Counted from the stretch's first letter, positions 27,709 through 37,441 are shown. The stretch: 64,000 nucleotides of DNA from Echinicola arenosa (GCF_014841125.1 NZ_JACYTQ010000001.1:1-64000); one strand, 5' to 3'. The notes: generated by a model from the letters alone, not told the origin. Numbers and translations: made by a program.

Positions 27709-29172
27709 TTAGTCATTTTTCTTCGGTAAAGGCGCCATAAAATTGGTTTCAATCTCATCAATGACTTCACCATTCTGTAACAGTTGCAGTTTCACCTTCT
27801 CATTGATTTGAGCTACCGCTTGCGCATCCATGACAAGAAAAAACCTTCCCTCCAGCTTGGATTGACCTTCCATTTCCCAGTTTCCTTCTCCTGTCGCTTC
27901 AATACTATACCTTTCATCAACAGCTCTCACCTGAACATTTTGCGGACCAAAGGTTTTATTGATGAAAGTAACCTCATATAAATTACTAATCTGCCCATCT
28001 GTTCGCTCCTGATAGGTCATTCCTCTAAATCTGGTAATAGTGGCAGAGAGCGCTGTCCGTGTCACCAAAAGCCCAATAAACGCCCCTATCAATAATAGTA
28101 AGACCAAGGAGTACCCCATTACTCTCGGGGTTAACAGTTTCTGATGTCCTTCTTTAATGCTGTTTTCAGAAGCATATCGAATCAAACCAGTAGGCCTATC
28201 CACCTTCAGCATCACTTCATCACAGGCATCAATGCAGGCGGTACAATTGACACACTCCATCTGTACGCCATTCCTAATATCTATTCCGGTAGGACAAACT
28301 TGTACACATAAAGTACAATCAATACAATCTCCTTTTGGACTTTCTTCCACAGTATGTTTTTTGATCTTTCCTCTCGGTTCTCCCCGCACATAATCATAGG
28401 ATACATTGATGGAGTTGGTGTCTAGTAGGACTCCCTGAAGTCTCCCGTATGGACAAACTACCGTACAAACCTGTTCGCGAAACCAAGTAAAAACAAATAA
28501 GAAAATCCCTGTAAACGCCATCAATCCTACAAAACCAGTAACATTATCAGTAGGAGGACCTGAGATCGTCTGAAAGGTTTTTTCCACTCCTATTAAATAA
28601 GCCATTACCAAATGGGCTATCAATAAAGAAATCAATACGAAAATCACCATTTTGGCTCCTTTCTTTAAAATCTTCTCCCGATTCCATGACATCGCATTGA
28701 GCTTCCTTTGCTGGTTGGCATCTCCTTCAATCCAATATTCAATCTTTCGGAATACCATTTCCATGAATAAAGTCTGTGGACACGCCCAACCACAAAACAC
28801 CCGCCCAAACACCACCGTAAACAGGATGATGAATAAGATGAGGATCAACAGCAAGAACAACAAAATATGTGTATCCTGAGGCCAAAATACTTGACCAAAG
28901 ATCACAAATCTACGCTCAAATATGTTGAGCAGTAAAAAGGTTTTACCTCCTATGGTCAGAAATGGCCCCGCAAACAAAAAACCTAGTAATAACCATGAGA
29001 GATAAGTTCTCCATTTGTAAAAGAATCCTTTTACCTTTTTAGGGTATACCCAGTTCCTTTCTCCATCTGCTTTCACCGTGGAAAGAGAATCTCTAAAAGC
29101 CTCATTATGGCTACTATTTTCTACTTGCTTGCTCATATCCTTGTTAGTTGAGGTTGTCTCATAATTGGTCAT
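27709..29172 (-). CDS. ccoG: CcoG/FixG cytochrome oxidase accessory ferredoxin-like protein
   Basis: The protein is 487 residues from the ATG at 29172; the frame reaches 29217 but without family similarity. Several membrane helices are followed by Cys motifs for two 4Fe-4S clusters (CIDCTLCVQVCPTG and CVNCTACIDACDE). Further conserved cysteines lie in FCGWACPQTLF and CTVVCPYGR. The C-terminal part is an Ig-like periplasmic domain. CcoG is a copper(II) reductase that helps supply Cu(I) to cbb3 oxidase. The upstream gene is ccoP. Confidence 0.95.
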   Translation of the reverse strand: MTNYETTSTNKDMSKQVENSSHNEAFRDSLSTVKADGERNWVYPKKVKGFFYKWRTYLSWLLLGFLFAGPFLTIGGKTFLLLNIFERRFVIFGQVFWPQDTHILLFLLLILILFIILFTVVFGRVFCGWACPQTLFMEMVFRKIEYWIEGDANQQRKLNAMSWNREKILKKGAKMVIFVLISLLIAHLVMAYLIGVEKTFQTISGPPTDNVTGFVGLMAFTGIFLFVFTWFREQVCTVVCPYGRLQGVLLDTNSINVSYDYVRGEPRGKIKKHTVEESPKGDCIDCTLCVQVCPTGIDIRNGVQMECVNCTACIDACDEVMLKVDRPTGLIRYASENSIKEGHQKLLTPRVMGYSLVLLLLIGAFIGLLVTRTALSATITRFRGMTYQERTDGQISNLYEVTFINKTFGPQNVQVRAVDERYSIEATGEGNWEMEGQSKLEGRFFLVMDAQAVAQINEKVKLQLLQNGEVIDEIETNFMAPLPKKND

Positions 29173-29222
29173 TTCGAGGATAGGAAGACGTCTAAATAAC
29201 CTTAGAGGCAACCTCAATTACA

Positions 29223-30158
29223 TTACGAAGCTACTGTTGTACTATCCATTGCTGCACTGTCCTCTCCACTTTCGATGCTTCCTTCTTCTTCAGGGTCATA
29301 TAATTCACCTTGTGGCTCTTTTGGATTGGCGGGTGTTGTTCCTTTAAGCGACAATATAAAATTGGCTACTTGCTGGATCTCCTCAGGGCTTAGCTGATCT
29401 TGCCATGGAATCATTCCTTTCTCAGGTACACCGTATTTGATCACGGTAAAGACATCTTTGATACTTCCGCCATGAATCCAATATTCATCGGTGAAGTTCG
29501 GTCCCACGCCACCACCTCCATCTGCGGCATGACAAGCCACACAGTTGTTTTGAAAGATATTTCCACCCGCTATCAGGACTTGATCAGATTGATCAAATTC
29601 AACATTATTTTCATCGATAGATGCCAAAGCCAAGGCCTTTCGACTTTCAGCTGCAATAGCTTCCGCCTCTAATTCAGCCTTATACTCTTCTGACGGAGTC
29701 TTTCCCCATCCCAGTGTAGAATAATTGACCAAGTAACCAATTGCAAAAATGATGGTACCATAGAAAACATATTTTAACCAGGGAGGCATAAAATTGTCTA
29801 GTTCGACAATGCCATCATAGCTGTGATCCAGCATAATTTCCTCTTCTTCTTCGATGGGCTGATACTTTCCGGAAATATACTTTTCATTAAAACTTTCCCA
29901 CCAAGTAGGTTCATTGGCCAATTCAGGGTTTTCCTTTCTCAGTACCGCCCCCATAAAGGACATGAGGTAAATCATCAAGATCAGTAACAAAACCATGACA
30001 CCCAACACAACCACAATCAGAATTAACAAGGTGATTTGACTGCTATCCATGTTACTCAATGCGGCTATGACACCTTCTCCAGATGCTTTCTGAGCAAATA
30101 CTGAAGAGCTTGCCATTCCCAATAAAGACAGTAATGCTAAAAACTTATTTTTCTTCAT
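29223..30158 (-). CDS. ccoP: cbb3 oxidase subunit III, CcoP (mono-heme)
   Basis: From the ATG at 30158 the protein is 311 residues. It has a hydrophobic N-terminus like a signal peptide, then a helix, then the CcoP N-terminal domain with YDGIVELDNFMPPWLKYVFYGTI. A single c-type domain follows (NNCVACHAADGGGG, heme at about residues 205-210, axial Met in KGMIPWQ). Proteobacterial CcoP has two hemes, so this form has lost or never had one. The acidic C-terminal tail is low-complexity. The start overlaps ccoQ by 14 bases. Confidence 0.93.
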   Translation of the reverse strand: MKKNKFLALLSLLGMASSSVFAQKASGEGVIAALSNMDSSQITLLILIVVVLGVMVLLLILMIYLMSFMGAVLRKENPELANEPTWWESFNEKYISGKYQPIEEEEEIMLDHSYDGIVELDNFMPPWLKYVFYGTIIFAIGYLVNYSTLGWGKTPSEEYKAELEAEAIAAESRKALALASIDENNVEFDQSDQVLIAGGNIFQNNCVACHAADGGGGVGPNFTDEYWIHGGSIKDVFTVIKYGVPEKGMIPWQDQLSPEEIQQVANFILSLKGTTPANPKEPQGELYDPEEEGSIESGEDSAAMDSTTVAS

Positions 30159-30336
30159 GGTCATCTTTTTTTTGGTGGTCACCATCTACTGGTAGTGATT
30201 TCATGTGATCAATGTACTTGGTATCCACCCTGAACACCCACCAGCCCATGCCGACAAAAAAGAGCACGAAGATAATTAGTGAGATGATCGGATAGATTTC
30301 CACGTTTTCGATCGAACTTAATATTTCTTTTTGCAT
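30145..30336 (-). CDS. ccoQ: cbb3 oxidase subunit IV, CcoQ-like
   Basis: This 63-residue protein has one membrane helix (IISLIIFVLFFVGMGWWVF) followed by a charged cytosolic tail. It sits between ccoNO and ccoP, which is the CcoQ position. Its 3' end overlaps the ccoP start, suggesting translational coupling. CcoQ stabilises the oxidase. Confidence 0.85.
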   Translation of the reverse strand: MQKEILSSIENVEIYPIISLIIFVLFFVGMGWWVFRVDTKYIDHMKSLPVDGDHQKKDDHEEK

Positions 30337-30348
30337 GACTTTCAGGTT

Positions 30349-32499
30349 TTATTTGGCTAAACTGTTGTCTGTTGGCGCATCTACCTTTTTAATATCGGTT
30401 CCCAAACGCTGTAAATAAGCAATCAAAGCCACGATCTCTGCATGAGGCAACACTTCAATATTATCTTCTGAAAGCCCTGCTACTATTTCTTCGGCTTGCT
30501 TTTCCAAATCCATCATTGCCTGTCCATCGGCGTAGCCTTCTGGGTATGGTACACCAAGCTTTTGCATGGTCCGAATCTTATCGGGCATATCCTCATGATC
30601 CATGGTGTTGGTAATCATCCATGAATAGGCAGGCATCGTGGATCCCGGAGACATGGTCCTCGGATCCAACATATGGTGATAATGCCAGCTATCCGGATAT
30701 TTACGTCCTACCCTGTGCAAGTCAGGCCCAGTTCTTTTGGAACCCCAAAGAAATGGCCGGTCGTAAACAAATTCACCTGCCTTGGAATATTCCCCATAAC
30801 GCTCCGTCTCTGACCGGAAAGGCCTGATCATTTGGGAGTGACAGCCTACGCATCCATTCGAGATATACAAATCCCTCCCTTGAAGCTCCAGGGGTGTGTA
30901 AGGCTCCACACTGCTGATGGTCGGGACATTGGACTTTACTAGTAAAGTCGGCACAATCTCAATGGCTCCACCAATAAGGATAGCAAGGGTGGCTAGCAAT
31001 GTAAAGAAGATGGGTTTTCTTTCCCATACATGGTGCCAGTACTCTCCTTTTTGGGCGACATGTTTGGTTAAGGCAGGAGCTTCATCAGCTTCTTCTGCGA
31101 CAAAAGTTCCGATTTTAGAGGTTTTGATCAAGTTATAAACCATAAGCAAGGCACCAATTAGATAAAGTACCCCTCCAAATGCCCTGAACATGTACATGGG
31201 AACAATCTCCAAAACAGTCTCCAAGAAGTTTGGATAAGCAAGTCTGCCCATTTCATTAAACTCCTTCCACATCAAACTTTGCGTCAAAGCAGCAACGTAC
31301 ATGGGCAAGGCATAGAAAATAATCCCCAAGGTGCCTAACCAAAAATGGGTATTGGCCAGCTTAGTAGAAAAAAGCTTGGTTTTCCACAACTTAGGCCATA
31401 GCCAGTACAGCATTCCAAATGTCAAGAAACCATTCCAACCCAAGGCACCGATATGTACGTGGGCCACAATCCAATCCGTATAGTGAGCAATGGCATTCAC
31501 TGATTTTAAAGACAGCAATGGCCCTTCAAGTGTGGCCATACCATAAGCGGTTACGGCCACTACCATAAACTTCAATACCGGATCTACCCGCACTTTATCC
31601 CATGCTCCTCTTAATGTCAAAAGTCCATTCACCATACCTCCCCAAGATGGAGCGATCAACATAATTGAAAAAGCAACCCCAAGCACCTGTGCCCAATTGG
31701 GCAACGCTGTGTACAACAAATGGTGCGGTCCAGCCCAGATATAGATAAAAATCAGCGACCAAAAGTGAATAATGGAAAGCTTATAGGAATAAATCGGACG
31801 ATTGGCGGCTTTTGGCAAATAGTAATACATTAAACCTAGATAGGGAGTGGTCAAGAAAAAGGCCACAGCATTATGGCCATACCACCACTGCACCAAAGCA
31901 TCCTGAACCCCAGCATAAGCCGAATAACTTTTAAAGAAGGACACTGGCAATGCCAAAGAATTGAAAATATGCAGCACCGCCACTGTCACAAATGAAGCCA
32001 GATAAAACCAAATGGCTACATACATGTGTCTTTCTCTTCTTTTGAGCAATGTACCGATCATATTGGCTCCGAAAGCTACCCATACGACTGCAATGGCAAT
32101 ATCAATCGGCCATTCCAACTCTGCATATTCCTTGGAGGTGGTCAAACCTAATGGAAGCGTTATGGCTGCTGCCAAAATAATCAATTGCCATCCCCAAAAG
32201 TTGATCCAGCTCAGAGCATCACTCCACATCCGCGCTTTGAGCAGCCTGGGCATGGAATAATAAACTCCTGCGAATATGGCATTGCCCACAAATGCAAATA
32301 TCACTGCATTGGTGTGCAAGGGCCTGATTCTCCCATAAGTGGTGTATGGATTTCCAAGGTTGGCCTCAGGGAGAAAAAGCTGTGTGGCGGCCAAAATACC
32401 CACCAGCATCCCGACTATGCCCCAAATCATGGTGGCAGCTCCAAAGTACTTTACGATTTTATTATCGTAACTGAACTTTTCCAGTAATGCATCTGACAT
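30349..32499 (-). CDS. ccoN: cbb3 oxidase fused subunits I and II (CcoN-CcoO)
   Basis: The protein has 716 residues. About the first 480 form the multi-helix CcoN core with its conserved His residues (PLHTNAVIFAFVGN, WWYGHNAVAFFLTTPYLG, IVAHVHIGALGWNG). A linker and one further helix lead to CcoO, a mono-heme cytochrome with NGCVGCHSQMIRPF at about residues 545-560 and a Met-rich SPGSTMPAY. The enzyme reduces oxygen to water at low oxygen and pumps protons. Fusion of N and O is characteristic of Bacteroidota. Upstream is ccoS and downstream ccoQ. Confidence 0.95.
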   Translation of the reverse strand: MSDALLEKFSYDNKIVKYFGAATMIWGIVGMLVGILAATQLFLPEANLGNPYTTYGRIRPLHTNAVIFAFVGNAIFAGVYYSMPRLLKARMWSDALSWINFWGWQLIILAAAITLPLGLTTSKEYAELEWPIDIAIAVVWVAFGANMIGTLLKRRERHMYVAIWFYLASFVTVAVLHIFNSLALPVSFFKSYSAYAGVQDALVQWWYGHNAVAFFLTTPYLGLMYYYLPKAANRPIYSYKLSIIHFWSLIFIYIWAGPHHLLYTALPNWAQVLGVAFSIMLIAPSWGGMVNGLLTLRGAWDKVRVDPVLKFMVVAVTAYGMATLEGPLLSLKSVNAIAHYTDWIVAHVHIGALGWNGFLTFGMLYWLWPKLWKTKLFSTKLANTHFWLGTLGIIFYALPMYVAALTQSLMWKEFNEMGRLAYPNFLETVLEIVPMYMFRAFGGVLYLIGALLMVYNLIKTSKIGTFVAEEADEAPALTKHVAQKGEYWHHVWERKPIFFTLLATLAILIGGAIEIVPTLLVKSNVPTISSVEPYTPLELQGRDLYISNGCVGCHSQMIRPFRSETERYGEYSKAGEFVYDRPFLWGSKRTGPDLHRVGRKYPDSWHYHHMLDPRTMSPGSTMPAYSWMITNTMDHEDMPDKIRTMQKLGVPYPEGYADGQAMMDLEKQAEEIVAGLSEDNIEVLPHAEIVALIAYLQRLGTDIKKVDAPTDNSLAK

Positions 32500-32501
32500 A
32501 T

Positions 32502-32693
32502 TTATTTGGTTTTAGTTGACGGTTTATCTTTGTTTGATTTATTGTCTTTTGCTTTGTCGAATAAGATCCTCACCGAAGGAGTATAGGTGTCATCATATTG
32601 CCCCTTCCTCATTGCCCGAATAAAAAGGAATAAAAATCCAATGGCGAGGAGCAAGCTTATTCCAATCAAAATAAATATCACTTCCATGTCCAA
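32502..32693 (-). CDS. ccoS: CcoS-family cbb3 oxidase assembly protein
   Basis: The product has 63 residues with one membrane helix (IFILIGISLLLAIGFLFLFI), then the conserved RKGQYDDTYTPSVRILFD, the CcoS signature. It is needed for cofactor insertion into CcoN. The start overlaps the ccoI stop by 16 bases and the next start lies 3 bases downstream of its stop, so all three are coupled. Confidence 0.92.
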   Translation of the reverse strand: MDMEVIFILIGISLLLAIGFLFLFIRAMRKGQYDDTYTPSVRILFDKAKDNKSNKDKPSTKTK

Positions 32694-35110
32694 TTTTTCT
32701 TTAGTCCCCTTTTCATTGCGAAATAATTAACTGCTAAAGTGGTGAAGAGCACCACTGAAATACTACTTAAGGGCATTATGATGGCGCACACAACGGGACT
32801 TATCATCCCCTGCACGGCTAAAGTGACCCCTAAAAGGTTGTAGAAGAAGCTGATCACAAAACTGGAGATGATGACCCTTTTACTATCTTTAGCCAATCCA
32901 ATCATATTGGGTAGGTCACCCAATATTGAAGCGTTCATTATGGCATCACTTGCAGGAGAAAAATGAGTTACCTGATCAGAAACTGCTACTCCAACGAGCC
33001 CTTCTTGAAGTGCACCAGCATCATTGAGCCCATCTCCCACCATTAAAGTTTGCTTGCCCTGATCATTGAGTTTTTTGAGATATTGCAGTTTATCTGTAGG
33101 TCCTTGGTTAAAATTCATGATCACCTCAGCACCCATGGCTTTCACCAAATTGGACCGCTCATGGTCATGATCACCAGATAATAAGTGAATTGACCCATAA
33201 CTTTTAAGGTCATCAATTACTTTAACGACACCTTTCCTCAAACTACTTTGGATATGGAAATAGCCATATACTTCTCCTTCAACTGATAAATAGACCCGAT
33301 TACCATTATCGGCGGTATGCACCTCTCCCAATCCTAGCCACTTAGCAGATCCCATCCGGATGATACCGGAACAATATATGGCCTCTATTCCCCTTCCTGG
33401 GTATTCTTCAAGCCCTTCAACATAAGCGGGCTTAACTTGACCCAGCCATGAATTGATCCGAATGCTCAATGGATGAATTGAATATTGCACCATACCCTTG
33501 ATAGCAGCCTTTAATTCTTCCGTCAGTCCAATCCCCACAAAGCTTACTTTCGCCGTAGCAGGATCCGTTAGGGTTCCAGTCTTGTCGAAAACATAAGTAT
33601 CCACTTTGGCCAGATCTTCCACCACCCGGCTATTTTTCAGGTAGAAGCCCATTCTTCCGAAAACCCTCAAGGTGTTTCCAAGTGTAAAAGGAGTTGAAAG
33701 CGCCAAAGCACATGGGCAAGCCACTATCAGTACACTGGTGAAAGCCCTGACCGCCATTGAAATGTCCCAAAAGCTCCAATAGGCCAGTGTCCCGAAAGCT
33801 GTTAGTAATACCACCAAAGTGAATTTTCCACTCAGTGCATCAGCCAATGAACCTAATCCATATTTCTTTTTTTTCTTAAAACTATCGTGGTTCCATAAAT
33901 TCGTTAAATAGCCTTGAGAGGGAGACTTTTGCACATTTAACAGTATGGGACCCGATTGCTGTCTCCCGCCTGCATAAATCACTTGACCTCTATTTACAGG
34001 TACTGGTATCTCCTCTCCTGTCACAAAGCTATAGTCGATTTGTGCTTCACCATCTATGAGTAGACTATCTGCAGGAATCAATTCTCCTTTCCTGACTTTT
34101 ATGGTGTCTCCGACTTCTAATTTCGGCAAGGAAACCACCTCTTCTATCTGACCTGAAATCCGGGTAATGGCCAAAGGGAAGTATGCCTTGTAATCACGAT
34201 CAAATGAAAGTGTTTCAAAGGTCTTTTGTTGATAATACTTTCCTAACAGAAGGAAAAAAAGTAAGCCACCTAGTGAATCAAAATACCCAGAACCCGCTGT
34301 AAATAAAACTTCAAACAAGCTGTAAAGAAATAAAGCCACGATTCCTATGACAATAGGAACATCCATGTTGACACGACCATTTTTCAGGGAAAACCAAGCT
34401 GATCGATAATAGTCTGAAGCGGCGTAAAACACCACTGGTAAAGCCAAAAATAAGTTCAAATAATTGAAGAGGCCTCTAAAATTCTCTTCCAATAAGCTTA
34501 CCTCACTGAAATATTCAGGAAGACTAAAAAACATCATGTTCCCAAAGCAAAAACCGGCAATAGCCAATTGATAGACCAGTCTTTTGTCAATGCTGCTTTT
34601 TGATTTATCCGCTTCTAGATTAGAAAGGTTGATTGCAGGTTCATAACCAATTTTAGTCAATAGCCTGACCACTTCCGACAAACTAAGCTGCTGATGATGA
34701 AATTTGATATTGGCCTCTTTCTTTATGAAGTCTACTCTTCCTGAAACTATATTCTCATTCAGTTGGTGTAGGTTTTCCAATAGCCAGATGCAAGAAGCAC
34801 AATGGATGGCAGGAACAGAAAAAGTAATGTGGGTTTCTATATCATTTTGAAAATCTACCAATTGCTGGATCACCTCAGGCTCTTGGAGGTAATCAAAGCG
34901 GTTAGTGGCCTGATCGCCAATGGGTGCTTTTGTGCCGGGATTTTCGCCATAAGCATAATAACTAGAGAGACCATTTTCTTGAAGCACCTCATATACCAAT
35001 TTGCATCCGTGGCAACAAAATTCTCGTTGATCAAAGATAAGCGCATCTTCTTGGCATTTTTCACCACAATGAAAACACAACACGATATGCTCATCTTTTA
35101 TATCTTCCAT
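32678..35110 (-). CDS. ccoI: CcoI/FixI copper-transporting P-type ATPase
   Basis: This 810-residue P1B ATPase starts with a Cys-rich element (CFHCGEKC, FCCHGCKL). An HMA domain with CASC follows at about residue 105. The membrane helices include the ion-binding CPC in ACPCALALSTPF. The phosphorylation motif is DKTGT and the hinge is GDGLNDAGAL. The Cys-rich start and the operon context mark the CcoI/FixI branch, which delivers copper to cbb3 oxidase. It is the first gene of the cco operon here; the gene at 35191 lies 80 bases upstream on the same strand. Confidence 0.95.
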   Translation of the reverse strand: MEDIKDEHIVLCFHCGEKCQEDALIFDQREFCCHGCKLVYEVLQENGLSSYYAYGENPGTKAPIGDQATNRFDYLQEPEVIQQLVDFQNDIETHITFSVPAIHCASCIWLLENLHQLNENIVSGRVDFIKKEANIKFHHQQLSLSEVVRLLTKIGYEPAINLSNLEADKSKSSIDKRLVYQLAIAGFCFGNMMFFSLPEYFSEVSLLEENFRGLFNYLNLFLALPVVFYAASDYYRSAWFSLKNGRVNMDVPIVIGIVALFLYSLFEVLFTAGSGYFDSLGGLLFFLLLGKYYQQKTFETLSFDRDYKAYFPLAITRISGQIEEVVSLPKLEVGDTIKVRKGELIPADSLLIDGEAQIDYSFVTGEEIPVPVNRGQVIYAGGRQQSGPILLNVQKSPSQGYLTNLWNHDSFKKKKKYGLGSLADALSGKFTLVVLLTAFGTLAYWSFWDISMAVRAFTSVLIVACPCALALSTPFTLGNTLRVFGRMGFYLKNSRVVEDLAKVDTYVFDKTGTLTDPATAKVSFVGIGLTEELKAAIKGMVQYSIHPLSIRINSWLGQVKPAYVEGLEEYPGRGIEAIYCSGIIRMGSAKWLGLGEVHTADNGNRVYLSVEGEVYGYFHIQSSLRKGVVKVIDDLKSYGSIHLLSGDHDHERSNLVKAMGAEVIMNFNQGPTDKLQYLKKLNDQGKQTLMVGDGLNDAGALQEGLVGVAVSDQVTHFSPASDAIMNASILGDLPNMIGLAKDSKRVIISSFVISFFYNLLGVTLAVQGMISPVVCAIIMPLSSISVVLFTTLAVNYFAMKRGLKKNWTWK

Positions 35111-35190
35111 ATTTGTTAGTGGTTATATTACAATTTAACTATAAATTACCCTATTAATCAAGATATCACAGTTAAAACAGGTCATTTATA

Positions 35191-35814
35191 CTAGGCTAAA
35201 TAAAAGGACAGGTTATCATGCCAAACATCACCTTTATAAAAATGAAAAAGTACTTTTGCCAAATCTGCCTGATAGTCCTTGGTCGTCACCAGTAAAGAAC
35301 AATCCCTTTTAGTAGCATAAGACCAGAAATCCCCAATTTTTGTGAAATTGAATTTGATAAAACTGGTTTCCTTGGTATGGTCACTGATAAGCTGAATCAG
35401 AGCTTGTTCTTCTGCTATTTTCGACTTAGGTATAAAACTAGGTGAGATGATTGTGGCTTGGCTCTCCACTACTTGAACCTCAAACATCATTAAGAAATCC
35501 CTAATAATTTTTGCAGATGAAGGAGTACCATCATAATGAAAGAGTACCTTTCTAAAGGATATATTTTTATCATACAAGAACAAGGGAATTCCACAAGGAC
35601 GCTTTTCCAAGACCTGTGGATAATCCGCTTCATGTAACCAATCCAACACTTTTGGGAGATTGGCGAGAATCATTTTTATTTCCTGGTCCGTTTCTATAGC
35701 ATTGGCTGTGCTTTGGGCTATTGTTCCAAAAAAACCAGCGGGGATACGGCTATCGAAAACCGGCATCAGAATATCTGATGGAATTTCAATATGGCTTAGA
35801 TCATTGCTGTACAT
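35191..35814 (-). CDS. Hypothetical cytosolic protein, possibly Usp-like
   Basis: The 207-residue protein has a middle segment (KVLFHYDGTPSSAKIIRDFLMMF) that resembles the first strand and helix of universal stress proteins. A later SLLVTTKD resembles the SLLV strand of that fold. No intact ATP-binding GxxGS loop is visible. It lies between the Fnr-type regulator and the cbb3 operon on the same strand and carries its own copy of the shared palindrome upstream. It is probably induced under low oxygen or redox stress. The family is uncertain. Confidence 0.5.
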   Translation of the reverse strand: MYSNDLSHIEIPSDILMPVFDSRIPAGFFGTIAQSTANAIETDQEIKMILANLPKVLDWLHEADYPQVLEKRPCGIPLFLYDKNISFRKVLFHYDGTPSSAKIIRDFLMMFEVQVVESQATIISPSFIPKSKIAEEQALIQLISDHTKETSFIKFNFTKIGDFWSYATKRDCSLLVTTKDYQADLAKVLFHFYKGDVWHDNLSFYLA

Positions 35815-35886
35815 AAATTACCCGTTGATGATTTACACAAAGCTACTTTTAAACCTTGTACGAAGGCATGACATTTAAAAACCCAG

Positions 35887-35906
35887 AACCTGACTTTTGT
35901 CAGGTT
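35887..35906. promoter_or_regulatory. Candidate Fnr-type operator upstream of the Usp-like gene
   Basis: AACCTGAC-TTTT-GTCAGGTT is a perfect palindrome with TGAC-N4-GTCA at its core (35891-35902). It lies about 77 bases upstream of the start at 35814. A lone half-site ATGACATTT lies at 35868-35876. A terminator role was considered, but no gene ends here on either strand. Confidence 0.55.
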
Positions 35907-35973
35907 TTGATACTACCATTTCAAATACGCAAAAAAGGTTTTGTACAAACTCAAAAAAATCAATCATAAAAAA

Positions 35974-35996
35974 AGTCCGAACCATAGATTCGAACT
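35974..35996 (-). terminator. Probable terminator of the Crp/Fnr gene
   Basis: AGTCCGAA at 35974-35981 and TTCGAACT at 35989-35996 pair with one mismatch. An A-tract on the left gives a U-tract on the minus strand. It lies 34 bases beyond the regulator stop codon. Confidence 0.6.
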
Positions 35997-36029
35997 CTTC
36001 CCTTCTTAAGTTGTTGGCTACTAAACTTA

Positions 36030-36740
36030 TCAGTTATTGTAAAAGTCTGAAAGCCTTGCTAGGCCCTTTTGATCTAGGACTATGATTCTTTTTCCATCAA
36101 ATTTTATCAAGTTGTCCTTCTTAAATTCAGACAACAACCTGATCACCGTCTCTGTAGCTGTACCCACCAGACCAGCTATCTCCTCTCGTGTGAGTACAAG
36201 GTCAATTTTTTGGCTCTCACCTCCATCCACTCCATATGACTCACTTAGCTTGATCAAAGTAAAAGCCAATCGCTCCCGGATGGTTTTTTGGGTAGCATCG
36301 GTAAGTTGATTTTCCATCATCCCCAAAGTTTGGCAAACTGATTTGGTCAACCTACGGTGGAAATTATTGTCTTTGGACAATATATCCAAAAACGTCTCTT
36401 TGGGAATAAAGCATATTTTCGCATCCTCCACAATGGTAGCAGAGCTGGTATAGGTTTCCTCTCCCAAAAGAGAAGTATAACCAAGAAAATCACCTTTCTG
36501 GGCCAACCTTATGATTTGCTCTTTACCATTGGAAGCTGTTTTATAAGTCTTAACAATCCCTGAACTAATACAAAATACACCTAAAGGCTTGGTACCTTCA
36601 TAGAAAAGAATTTGTCCCTTTTTATGGGAAATCAGGTTCTTACTGTCAGACAGGTTACATAAATGCTCCTCGGACAAACCAGAAAACATGGAAAATTTCC
36701 GGCTTAAACATAGTTCACAAGGGGTATTTTTTTCTGTCAT
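36030..36740 (-). CDS. Crp/Fnr-family transcriptional regulator
   Basis: The product has 236 residues. The cyclic-nucleotide-binding-like sensor domain covers about residues 17-140 (KKGQILFYEGTKPLGVFCISSG, then QKGDFLGYTSLLG). The winged-helix DNA-binding domain has LTREEIAGLVGTATETVIRLLSEFK. Cysteines at 8, 11, 28 and 57 do not match the Fnr spacing, so an iron-sulfur role is possible but unproven. It sits beside the cbb3 operon, which in Bacteroidota is usually Fnr-controlled. A palindrome 58 bases upstream of the start suggests autoregulation. Confidence 0.9.
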   Translation of the reverse strand: MTEKNTPCELCLSRKFSMFSGLSEEHLCNLSDSKNLISHKKGQILFYEGTKPLGVFCISSGIVKTYKTASNGKEQIIRLAQKGDFLGYTSLLGEETYTSSATIVEDAKICFIPKETFLDILSKDNNFHRRLTKSVCQTLGMMENQLTDATQKTIRERLAFTLIKLSESYGVDGGESQKIDLVLTREEIAGLVGTATETVIRLLSEFKKDNLIKFDGKRIIVLDQKGLARLSDFYNN

Positions 36741-36797
36741 GTTGGTTTATAAAAATTGTGTTCATTGCAAAGTAAAGATTAAACCTATAAAAAAAAC

Positions 36798-36811
36798 ATG
36801 ACATTTGTCAT
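36798..36811. promoter_or_regulatory. Candidate autoregulatory Fnr-type operator
   Basis: ATGACA-TT-TGTCAT is a perfect palindrome 58 bases upstream of the regulator start. It shares the TGAC/GTCA arms and spacing with the sites at 35887-35906 and 39448-39461. Confidence 0.6.
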
Positions 36812-36831
36812 ACTAATCTCATTTGAAGAGA

Positions 36832-37407
36832 TTAATCAGCAACACTAATCAGTATAGAGAACTCGACTTCCAGCTCGTTTTTTACCCGGATCGTTCCTAA
36901 AAATTTCTTTGGTGGATCTATACCAAAGTCAGAAAAAAGGAATTTCTTAATCCCTACAAGTTTTCTTACACCATTTCCCACTTCCTCTAGCTCACAGGTT
37001 AAGTCTACTCTTTTTGAGACATTGGCAAGTGTCACTATCCCCTCACCAGATAAAAGGTTGCTTTGACTTTCTGATTTCTTCATTTTTACAAACTCCATTT
37101 CAATCAATGGAAATTCATTAGCCTTGATGGTTTCCTTAAAATCTTTGGTCATCATCTTATTAAAACAGTCAAAACCTTCTGCAGGAACTTTAATTGCTCC
37201 ATCCCAATAGTTTGTCCCATCAACTGTTGTTTCTCTTAATTTATCCTTTCCTTTATACTCTTTGGACAAACAATTAAAACTATTGACATTGGTATTTCCT
37301 TTGATCTCCAAGGTGCTTTCCCCTAAAACATCCCAAATGACTACTTTTTCTTCCCCTGAAGTCAAAAGCTGTAAAATGGTCAAAATCACTATATAAAAAG
37401 TCATCAT
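36832..37407 (-). CDS. YceI-family periplasmic protein
   Basis: This 191-residue protein has an N-terminal hydrophobic stretch (FYIVILTILQLLTS) as a signal, then a divergent YceI barrel. Motifs include STLEIKGNTNVNSFNCLSKEY, a central IEMEFVKMKK, and GEGIVTLANVSKRVDLTCEL. It is the most downstream member of a group with the porin at 37484 and another YceI at 38767. A terminator-like stem at 37442-37474 separates it from the porin, so it may have its own promoter or depend on read-through. Confidence 0.8.
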   Translation of the reverse strand: MMTFYIVILTILQLLTSGEEKVVIWDVLGESTLEIKGNTNVNSFNCLSKEYKGKDKLRETTVDGTNYWDGAIKVPAEGFDCFNKMMTKDFKETIKANEFPLIEMEFVKMKKSESQSNLLSGEGIVTLANVSKRVDLTCELEEVGNGVRKLVGIKKFLFSDFGIDPPKKFLGTIRVKNELEVEFSILISVAD

Positions 37408-37441
37408 AAAACCAATCTATTTTTATCGTTGCATATAAGTC

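Noticed and set aside
35887-35906. Stem-loop read as a terminator
   Set aside because: No gene ends near it on either strand. The core matches two other palindromes upstream of neighbouring genes, so an operator is more likely.
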